Assembly (NCBI GenBank): GCA_030618505.1
Contig: JAUXDF010000114.1
Span: forward strand, 1-8,441
Direction: 5' to 3'
DNA: 8,441 nt
From: Spongiibacteraceae bacterium
GTDB lineage: Bacteria > Pseudomonadota > Gammaproteobacteria > Pseudomonadales > PIVM01
Shown piece by piece: positions 1 to 5,893 of this stretch (positions are counted from its first letter, which is position 1; the number at the start of each line of letters is the position of its first letter). The translations under genes and the position numbers were made by a program. Below the pieces are notes generated by a model, which saw nothing but the letters and a program-made list of their open reading frames with translations, made no database searches and was not told where the DNA came from.

Positions 1-256
1 CAACGGCGCCAGCTGGCAACGTATTGTGACAGATAATGACACCGCGCTGCTGGGTGCTTACATCGCCGACAGTGGCTCAATATTTATGGTGGGAGTATCT
101 GGCGCCATCTTAAACAGCCAGGACAACGGCCAAAGTTTTCAAACTCATTCACTAGCCAGTCGCATTGCCCTCAGCTCGGTGCTGGCTTTAAACGAAAACA
201 CCTTGTTACTGGTCGGCAAGCATGGCCTGGAGCACTATACGCTCCGCGCTGAATAG
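1..256 (+). CDS. YCF48/BNR-repeat protein, C-terminal fragment
   Basis: The frame is open from the left edge (first full codon at 2) to TAG at 254-256, giving 84 residues; the start lies outside the window. The sequence shows the short beta-propeller repeats of the YCF48/BNR family: an N-G-A-S-W-Q-R unit, then G-V-S-G-A-I-L-N-S-Q-D-N-G-Q-S-F, then a final degenerate G-K-H-G-L-E blade. Family members are named after a photosystem II assembly factor. In non-photosynthetic Gammaproteobacteria they are predicted exported beta-propellers of unknown function, often encoded beside an MMPL-type RND exporter and DUF1302/DUF1329 genes. The next gene here, on the same strand, is such an exporter, so an envelope-associated partner role is the best inference. 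The ancestral operon is now interrupted by a palindromic repeat that begins about 15 bp after the stop. The family call is fairly safe; the function is not known. Confidence 0.75.
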   Translation, partial: NGASWQRIVTDNDTALLGAYIADSGSIFMVGVSGAILNSQDNGQSFQTHSLASRIALSSVLALNENTLLLVGKHGLEHYTLRAE

Positions 257-271
257 CTCAACTCGTAGGTA

Positions 272-413
272 GTGCCCATCCAGAAACGGGTAGCTTTCGA
301 AAATTAAATCCGGTCATAGCCAACGCAAATCTTGCTCCTAGGCCTTTTCAAGGCCTTTAAGTCGCAAGATTTACATTGGCCATGACCTCTTTGTTTAATT
401 TCTGGATGGGCAC
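272..413 (-). repeat. MITE-like palindromic element, copy 1 (142 bp, inverted relative to copies 2 and 3)
   Basis: The ends are perfect inverted repeats, GTGCCCATCCAGAAA on the left and its complement on the right. TA sits on both sides (270-271 and 414-415), as expected for a TA target-site duplication of IS630/Tc1-mariner type. Its reverse complement aligns without gaps to copy 3, with 126 of 142 positions identical by hand count. Inside are a 21-bp long-arm hairpin and a small apical GGCCTT/AAGGCC palindrome. In element orientation the three non-Watson-Crick stem positions are all G-T, which would be G-U in RNA. There is no coding capacity, so any mobility would need a transposase in trans. 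It accounts for most of the 250-bp gap between the YCF48-like gene and the exporter gene. The remaining 414-506 contains a possible promoter and a 7-bp inverted repeat, AGCGAAA (425-431) with TTTCGCT (452-458). Confidence 0.85.
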
Positions 414-483
414 TAGTAAGCCCTAGCGAAACTCGAAATTTTTATCACCGATTTCGCTGGTACTCCATCCAGGCTACATTGAT

Positions 484-489
484 TATAAT
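484..489 (+). promoter_or_regulatory. possible -10 box for the RND exporter gene
   Basis: A perfect TATAAT lies 17 bp before the ATG at 507. No convincing -35 hexamer is seen 16-18 bp upstream (TACTCC at 17 bp). The implied leader would be only about 10 nt, short for the weak AGG ribosome-binding site at 497-499. It could be a chance match in an AT-rich stretch. If real, it would let the exporter be transcribed independently of the YCF48-like gene despite the inserted repeat. Confidence 0.3.
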
Positions 490-506
490 AACCAACAGGC
501 AACCCC

Positions 507-2870
507 ATGAATTCAGAGAGTTTAGAAAAGACTCGCCACCCTTTAAGCGCAATCCAGGGTGGTATTGAACATTTTATTTTTTCCTATCGTCTGCTGGTTA
601 TTTCCTTATTTATCATAGCGACCATTTTCCTCGGTTTTCAGGCAAGTCAACTCAGACCCGATGCCAGTATCGAAAAAATGATCCCCTCCACCCACCCCTA
701 CATCGTTAACTTTCTTGAAAACAAAGATGACCTCGCGAGCCTCGGTAGCGCTGTACGCATTATCATCTCTAATCAGGAAGGGGATATTTTCAACAAAGAA
801 TTCCAGCAATTACTGCAGGAAATCACCGATGAAATCTTTTATATCAATGGTGTTGATCGCTCTAAAATGCAATCCCTGTGGACACCTAATGTACGCTGGA
901 AAGAGGTAACCGAAGAAGGTTTTGTGGGTGGCTCTGTTATTCCCGATAAATACGATGGCTCCCCCACATCACTCTTACAGCTACGGGCAAATACCCTGCG
1001 CTCAGGACAAGTCGGCCGGCTGGTTTCCAACGACTTTAAAGCCGCGATTATTCTTGCCCCCCTGGTCGATATTGACCCTGAGACCGGCGAGCGTCTTGAT
1101 TACTACCAGTTTTCAAAGGACTTAGAGGAAAAGGTCCGCAACAAATACCAAAGCGATAAAATTAGCATTCATATTATCGGCTTTGTTAAAGTCATCGGTG
1201 ACCTGATCGAAGGTGCGGCACAGGTAGGGATCTTCTTTGCTGTTGCTTTCGCCATTACGGCAATATTACTCTACGCTTATTCACGCTGTTTCTGGTCCAC
1301 TATCATCCCGCTGCTTTGTTCATCAATCGCCGTTGTCTGGCAACTGGGTTTATTGCGCGCTCTGGGCTTTGGCATTGACCCCTACTCCATGCTGGTACCG
1401 TTTTTAGTATTTGCCATCGGCATCAGCCACGCTGTGCAGATGATCAATGGTGTTGCCAATCAATGCCTGCACGGCGCTTCGGCAAAAACAGCGGCTTGCT
1501 GTGCTTTTTCCGCCCTGTGTATTCCCGGTTTAATCGCACTGCTTTCGGATGGCATTGGTTTTATTACCTTGATGGTCATTGAAATCCCGGTTATTCAGGA
1601 ACTGGCCATCGCCGCCAGCCTGGGTGTTGCCGTACTGGTTCTAACCAATCTGATTTTATTGCCTCTGCTGATGTCCTATAGTGGTATTACCCACTCCTGT
1701 ATGGCTCATATGAAAGCACAAGAGAACCGAGCCTTTCGCCCATGGCAAGCACTTTCTCGCGTAACCGAAACGCCTATCGCTGGTATTGTAGTGGTTATCG
1801 CCATGCTACTGTTTGTGTTTGGTTTTTACGCCAGTCAGGATCTTAAAATTGGCGATCTGGATCCCGGCGCTCCAGAGTTACGAGCAGATTCACGCTATAA
1901 CAAAGACAACGAATTTTTAACCCAAAAGTTTTCCACCAGCACCGATGTCTTTGTGGTGATGGTTAACACGCCCTCGCAACAATGCGGTAACTATAATACC
2001 CTGGCAGCCATCGACCGGTTCCAGGCGAAGATTAGTAATGTCCATGGCGTACAATCGGTGCTTTCGCTGGTAAACATTTCCAAGCTGGTTGTTACTGGCA
2101 TGAACGAGGGCAATATCAAATGGCACGATGTTAGCCGTAATCAATACGTGCTCAACAACTCACTCAGACTGGTTCCAAGTTCGCTGATCAACACCGACTG
2201 TAGCATGGTGCCTATACTGGTATTTTTAAATGACCACAAAGCGGAAACTCTATCTCAAGTTGTTAGCGAGGTGGAATTATTTGCCGACAAATACAATTCT
2301 GAAGATTTAAGTTTTAATATGGCGGCCGGTAACTCCGGTATTGAAGCGGCCACCAATATCGTCATCGCCAAGGCTCAATATATTATGCTGGCACTGGTGT
2401 ATGCGGTGGTATCTTTTCTTTGCCTGCTGACTTTTCGTTCCATTAAAACCGTTGTTTGTATTGTTTTACCACTGGCACTAACATCGGTGCTGGCACAAGC
2501 ACTGATGACCAGTCTCGATATTGGAGTCAAGGTGGCCACCCTGCCAGTTATCGCGCTGGGGGTAGGTATTGGTGTTGATTATGGCATCTATATTTACAGC
2601 AAATTACAGCACTTTCTTGATGATGGCATGGAGCTGAAAGAGGCTTATTTTAACACCCTGAAAACAACCGGAACCGCTGTTGCCTTTACCGGCTTAACGC
2701 TCGCCATCGGTGTTGCCACCTGGATTTATTCCCCCATTAAGTTTCAAGCCGATATGGGATTAATTCTTACCTTTATGTTTATCTGGAACATGATTGGTGC
2801 GCTGGTCTTGCTTCCGGCCCTCACAAGTCTGTTGGGTGCGCATGTCTCTAACAAGGCCGAAACTGCGTAG
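507..2870 (+). CDS. RND superfamily exporter, MMPL type
   Basis: This 787-residue inner-membrane protein has the duplicated RND layout. TM1 is at about 28-45, followed by a periplasmic loop to about 237. TM2-6 lie in 238-391 and TM7 at 423-441. A second periplasmic loop runs to about 622, and TM8-12 lie in 623-776. TM10 carries the MMPL-type G-V-G-I-G-V-D-Y motif with D691-Y692, the expected proton-relay pair. The equivalent place in TM4 reads G-I-S-H (S307-H308), so only one half has the acidic residue. The segment G-D-L-D-P-G-A-P-E-L after TM7 (from about 449) is typical, as I recall, of the exporter subgroup found beside YCF48-like and DUF1329/DUF1302 genes. The substrate is unknown; lipids or other hydrophobic compounds are a guess from the family. 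The ATG has a weak AGG ribosome-binding site 7 nt upstream. The stop codon lies inside the palindrome shared with clpB. Confidence 0.88.
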   Translation: MNSESLEKTRHPLSAIQGGIEHFIFSYRLLVISLFIIATIFLGFQASQLRPDASIEKMIPSTHPYIVNFLENKDDLASLGSAVRIIISNQEGDIFNKEFQQLLQEITDEIFYINGVDRSKMQSLWTPNVRWKEVTEEGFVGGSVIPDKYDGSPTSLLQLRANTLRSGQVGRLVSNDFKAAIILAPLVDIDPETGERLDYYQFSKDLEEKVRNKYQSDKISIHIIGFVKVIGDLIEGAAQVGIFFAVAFAITAILLYAYSRCFWSTIIPLLCSSIAVVWQLGLLRALGFGIDPYSMLVPFLVFAIGISHAVQMINGVANQCLHGASAKTAACCAFSALCIPGLIALLSDGIGFITLMVIEIPVIQELAIAASLGVAVLVLTNLILLPLLMSYSGITHSCMAHMKAQENRAFRPWQALSRVTETPIAGIVVVIAMLLFVFGFYASQDLKIGDLDPGAPELRADSRYNKDNEFLTQKFSTSTDVFVVMVNTPSQQCGNYNTLAAIDRFQAKISNVHGVQSVLSLVNISKLVVTGMNEGNIKWHDVSRNQYVLNNSLRLVPSSLINTDCSMVPILVFLNDHKAETLSQVVSEVELFADKYNSEDLSFNMAAGNSGIEAATNIVIAKAQYIMLALVYAVVSFLCLLTFRSIKTVVCIVLPLALTSVLAQALMTSLDIGVKVATLPVIALGVGIGVDYGIYIYSKLQHFLDDGMELKEAYFNTLKTTGTAVAFTGLTLAIGVATWIYSPIKFQADMGLILTFMFIWNMIGALVLLPALTSLLGAHVSNKAETA

Positions 2871-2923
2871 GGTGCGGCTTGCGCACCCATGTTATGTCCG
2901 ATGGTGCGGGGGCCGCACCCTAC
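2867..2923. terminator. REP-like palindrome at the convergent exporter/clpB junction
   Basis: A perfect 12-bp inverted repeat, GTAGGGTGCGGC at 2867-2878 and its complement at 2912-2923, encloses two smaller hairpins. One is GGGTGCG/CGCACCC (2870-2876 with 2882-2888); the other is GGTGCGG/CCGCACC (2903-2909 with 2913-2919). A further 9-bp pairing exists between TGGGTGCGC at 2833-2841, inside the exporter gene, and 2881-2889. The outer arms contain the TAG stop of the exporter (2868-2870) and, on the other strand, the TAG stop of clpB (2922-2920). The symmetry suits a bidirectional terminator or mRNA 3' end protector, although neither side has a U-tract. GTAGGGTGCG-type palindromes are, from general knowledge, a widespread dispersed repeat in Proteobacteria. 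Confidence 0.65.
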
Positions 2924-5493
2924 TTGAAGGTAATGTTACCCTGTGAGTCAAGATCCAGCTTAACGCAATCGCCTGGGCCATATTCCGCGGCCAATACTTT
3001 CTGAGCGAGCGGGTCTTCGATTAATCGCTGAATGGTGCGCTTTAGTGGACGAGCACCGAAGACAGGATCAAAACCGCTATCAACCAGCTTTTCCAATGTC
3101 GCATCTGTTATTTCCAGCCCCATCTCACGCTCATGTAAACGCTCCTTTAAGAATGCCAACTGAATTTTAGCGATACCTTTAATCTGATCTTTAGCCAGCG
3201 GATGGAAAACTACTACCTCATCAATTCGGTTAATGAGCTCTGGACGAAAGTGCTGCCCCACCACGCCCATCACGGCATTTTTCATTGCCTCATAATCATC
3301 TTCACCAGCAAGGTTCTGAATCAAATCAGAGCCCATATTCGAGGTCATCACAATCACGGTATTACGAAAATCTACCGTGCGGCCCTGACCATCAGTCAGG
3401 CGACCATCTTCAAGTACCTGCAGCAAAATATTAAACACATCGGGATGGGCTTTTTCAACCTCATCAAGCAGCAGTACCGAATAGGGTTTACGTCTCACGG
3501 CTTCAGTCAGATAACCGCCCTCTTCGTATCCGACATAACCTGGAGGGGCTCCAATTAAACGAGCCACTGAATGTTTCTCCATAAACTCGGACATATCAAT
3601 CCGCACCATTGACTCTCGGGTATCAAACAAAAACTCCGCCAGAGCCTTACACAATTCTGTTTTACCAACACCGGTAGGCCCTAAAAACAGAAATGAGCCA
3701 TTAGGACGATTAGGATCAGAGAGCCCTGCCCGGGAGCGACGTACCGCATTGGATACCGCCTCAACCGCCTCATGCTGGCCGATTACTTTTTCGTGCAAGG
3801 CCTCCTCCATACGAAGGAGTTTTTCCCTATCGCCTTCCAGCATTTTTGACACTGGAATACCGGTCCACTTGGAAACCACGTCAGCAATTTCCTCATCGGT
3901 GACCTTGTTGCGCAGCAAGCGCATCTCCATCATCTCTGCCTGCCCCGCCATATCCAGCTGTTTTTCCAGCTCCGGGACAACGCCGTATTGCAGCTCTGAC
4001 ATACGCGTCAGATTACCTTCACGGCGCATAGACTCCATCTCCATACGAGCCTGCTCAAGATTACTTTTAATTTTTTGGGTGCCGAATACTGCAGCTTTTT
4101 CCGCTTTCCAGATTTCTTCCAGATCAGCAAATTCTCGCTCGACCACATCGATCATTTCATTAAGTTTGGTGAGTTGTTTTTTCGCCGCTGCATCTTTATC
4201 TTTTTTCACCGCTTCACGTTCGATTTTCAGCTGTATCAAACGACGTTCAAGACGATCCATCTCCTCCGGTTTGGAATCAATCTCCATGCGAATGCTACTA
4301 GCCGCCTCGTCAATCAGGTCTATCGCTTTATCCGGCAGTTTGCGATCAGTGATATAACGCTGGGAAAGTTTTGCCGCCGCGATAATTGCCGCATCGGTAA
4401 TATCTACCCCGTGATGCACCTCGTAGCGCTCCTTAAGACCCCGCAGAATAGCAATGGTATCTTCCTCATTAGGCTCTTCTACCAGCACTTTCTGGAATCG
4501 GCGCTCCAGCGCTGCATCTTTCTCAACATATTGACGGTATTCATCGAGGGTGGTCGCGCCGACACAATGCAACTCACCACGCGCCAAGGCCGGCTTTAAC
4601 ATATTACCAGCATCCATCGCACCTTCCGCTTTACCGGCACCGACCATGGTATGTAGCTCATCGATAAAGAGGATAATACGCCCCTCCTCCTTGGCGAGTT
4701 CTTTCATGAGCGATTTTAAACGCTCTTCAAATTCACCGCGAAATTTAGCGCCGGCCAACAACGAGCCCAGATCCAAAGACAGGATTTTTTTGTCTTTAAG
4801 GCCCTCGGGAACCTCGCCATTAATCACCCGCTGCGCCAGCCCTTCAATAATCGCAGTTTTACCAACACCGGGCTCACCAATTAGCACAGGATTGTTTTTT
4901 GTGCGACGCTGCAAGACCTGAATGGTTCGCCTGATCTCATCATCACGACCAATCACCGGATCCAGTTCACCACGCTCGGCCTTTGCCGTCAGGTCAATGG
5001 TGTATTTTTCCAGTGCCTGGCGGTTTTCTTCTGCATCGGGATCATTCACTGTCTCACCTCCACGCACTTTTTCAATAGCTACTGTTAATAATTGTTTATT
5101 TAAACCACAAGCCACCAATAGTTCGGATACATTGCTTTTAGCATCAGTTGCTGCCAGCAAAACAATTTCACTGGAAATAAATTTATCATCTTGCTTCTGG
5201 GATAACTTATCGGCCAAGTTAAGCAACCTGACCAAGTCATTGGACATATGAACATCACCGGTATCCCCTTCAACCTGGGGCAGCGATTCAATTTTTTTCT
5301 TTAAGTTCTGCTGCAGCTGTTGAACATTGCCACCGGCCTGCGAAATCAGCGGGCGAATCGAGCCACCTTGCTGACTAAGCATCGCGGCAATCAGGTGGGC
5401 GGGCTCCATATAATTATGATCCTTGCCAATAGCAATGGACTGGGCATCCGACAACGCAAGTTGCAACTGATTGGTAAGACGATCAATGCGCAT
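2920..5493 (-). CDS. clpB: ATP-dependent disaggregase ClpB (Hsp104 family)
   Basis: ClpB is a cytosolic hexameric AAA+ machine that pulls polypeptides out of aggregates together with DnaK/DnaJ/GrpE. The 857-residue length equals that of E. coli ClpB. Domains in order: Clp_N (about 1-145); AAA-1 with Walker A GEPGVGKT (206-213), Walker B E279 and arginine fingers R331/R332; the coiled-coil M domain (about 410-525); AAA-2 with Walker A GPTGVGKT (605-612), Walker B E678, pore motif GYVGY (652-656) and R756; and the small D2 domain. Pore loop 1 reads K-F-R-G, with F251 where E. coli has Tyr. The start MRIDRLTNQ was chosen because it matches the family N-terminus and has TGAGGA (5504-5499) 5 nt upstream; the frame stays open 19 codons further to 5550, but that extension looks non-coding. 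A sigma-32 promoter lies about 90 bp upstream. All catalytic residues are intact. Confidence 0.98.
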   Translation of the reverse strand: MRIDRLTNQLQLALSDAQSIAIGKDHNYMEPAHLIAAMLSQQGGSIRPLISQAGGNVQQLQQNLKKKIESLPQVEGDTGDVHMSNDLVRLLNLADKLSQKQDDKFISSEIVLLAATDAKSNVSELLVACGLNKQLLTVAIEKVRGGETVNDPDAEENRQALEKYTIDLTAKAERGELDPVIGRDDEIRRTIQVLQRRTKNNPVLIGEPGVGKTAIIEGLAQRVINGEVPEGLKDKKILSLDLGSLLAGAKFRGEFEERLKSLMKELAKEEGRIILFIDELHTMVGAGKAEGAMDAGNMLKPALARGELHCVGATTLDEYRQYVEKDAALERRFQKVLVEEPNEEDTIAILRGLKERYEVHHGVDITDAAIIAAAKLSQRYITDRKLPDKAIDLIDEAASSIRMEIDSKPEEMDRLERRLIQLKIEREAVKKDKDAAAKKQLTKLNEMIDVVEREFADLEEIWKAEKAAVFGTQKIKSNLEQARMEMESMRREGNLTRMSELQYGVVPELEKQLDMAGQAEMMEMRLLRNKVTDEEIADVVSKWTGIPVSKMLEGDREKLLRMEEALHEKVIGQHEAVEAVSNAVRRSRAGLSDPNRPNGSFLFLGPTGVGKTELCKALAEFLFDTRESMVRIDMSEFMEKHSVARLIGAPPGYVGYEEGGYLTEAVRRKPYSVLLLDEVEKAHPDVFNILLQVLEDGRLTDGQGRTVDFRNTVIVMTSNMGSDLIQNLAGEDDYEAMKNAVMGVVGQHFRPELINRIDEVVVFHPLAKDQIKGIAKIQLAFLKERLHEREMGLEITDATLEKLVDSGFDPVFGARPLKRTIQRLIEDPLAQKVLAAEYGPGDCVKLDLDSQGNITFK
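5047..5061 (-). promoter_or_regulatory. clpB: internal ribosome-binding site and GTG start for short ClpB (ClpB-deltaN)
   Basis: Codon 149 of clpB is GTG (5049-5047), preceded by GGAGGTGA (5061-5054), with a 7-nt gap between GGAGG and the GTG. E. coli makes a second ClpB isoform lacking the N domain from an internal GTG at the same codon, Val149. The strong Shine-Dalgarno match inside a coding region, at the homologous position, supports dual initiation here. The product would be 709 residues, from 5049 to 2920. Confidence 0.75.
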
Positions 5494-5582
5494 AATATTC
5501 CTCAATAGTTTCTCAGTATTCCCGCAACCGCCGAAACAGCGCGCGTCCACATTAGATACAAGTAACTCTTTAAACTAAGTGA

Positions 5583-5613
5583 TAAATAGGGGCGAAATGC
5601 CAGCTTTCAAGTC
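5583..5613 (-). promoter_or_regulatory. sigma-32 (RpoH) heat-shock promoter of clpB
   Basis: Read on the minus strand, GACTTGAAA (5613-5605) is followed after 12 bp by CCCCTATTTA (5592-5583). This matches the RpoH pattern CTTGAA, then 13-14 bp, then CCCCATnTA, with one departure (an extra T, or one mismatch if the box is read as CCCTATTTA with one more spacer base). Transcription would start near 5576, giving a leader of about 80 nt to the ATG at 5493. No CIRCE (HrcA) operator is seen. The stretch 5614-5711, between the promoter and repeat copy 2, shows no gene or obvious signal. Confidence 0.85.
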
Positions 5614-5711
5614 ACATCGATGCAGGAAGTGTTGATTAGGGAATGAAGATCAAGAAAATGCCTGAGCTTCATCGACATGCCAAGGGGTCTGGGTAGAATG
5701 GTACTTAGTTA

Positions 5712-5842
5712 GTGCCCATCCAGAAATTAGACAAAGAGATCCTGGCCAACGCAAATCTTGCGACTTAAAGGCCTAGGAGCTAGATTTGCGTTGGCCAGGA
5801 GCGGACTTAATTTTCGAAAACTTCCGGTTTCTGGTTAGACAC
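5712..5842 (+). repeat. MITE-like palindromic element, copy 2 (131 bp, 11-bp internal deletion)
   Basis: This aligns without gaps to copy 3 except for one 11-bp deletion between two GGCCT direct repeats in the apical loop, which removes the small GGCCTT/AAGGCC hairpin. The left end is intact (GTGCCCATCCAGAAA, preceded by TA at 5710-5711). The right end has decayed to TTTCTGGTTAGACAC and is followed by CA instead of TA, so this looks like the oldest copy. The main stem still pairs (CCTGGCCAACGCAAATCT with its exact complement). It lies 51 bp after the ftsH stop and about 100 bp upstream of the clpB promoter, so it may act as a terminator insulating the two genes. Nothing else is seen in 5843-5893. 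Confidence 0.85.
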
Positions 5843-5893
5843 CAGTTAAGCCGAACTTCGCCGGTTTTGCCCCAGGGAGAAGGAGCTAAAAGC

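Noticed and set aside
1..256. Photosynthesis-related gene
   Set aside because: YCF48-like repeats are common in non-photosynthetic Proteobacteria, and nothing else in the window points to photosynthesis.
425..458. AGCGAAA/TTTCGCT inverted repeat upstream of the exporter gene as an operator
   Set aside because: Only 7 bp with a 20-nt spacer in AT-rich DNA; could easily be chance, so noted but not called.
3749..4357. 202-codon + strand frame antisense to clpB, and similar frames inside clpB and ftsH
   Set aside because: They mirror strongly conserved clpB/ftsH coding sequence, are serine-rich as antisense frames often are, and have no independent support.
5494..5550. 19-codon N-terminal extension of ClpB to an upstream ATG
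   Set aside because: The family N-terminus begins at MRIDRLTNQ, which has its own ribosome-binding site and gives exactly 857 residues; the extension has no family similarity.
5614..5711. AAGATCAAG shared with 8020-8028 as another repeat
   Set aside because: Only a 9-base exact match with poor flanking similarity; not enough to call a repeat.
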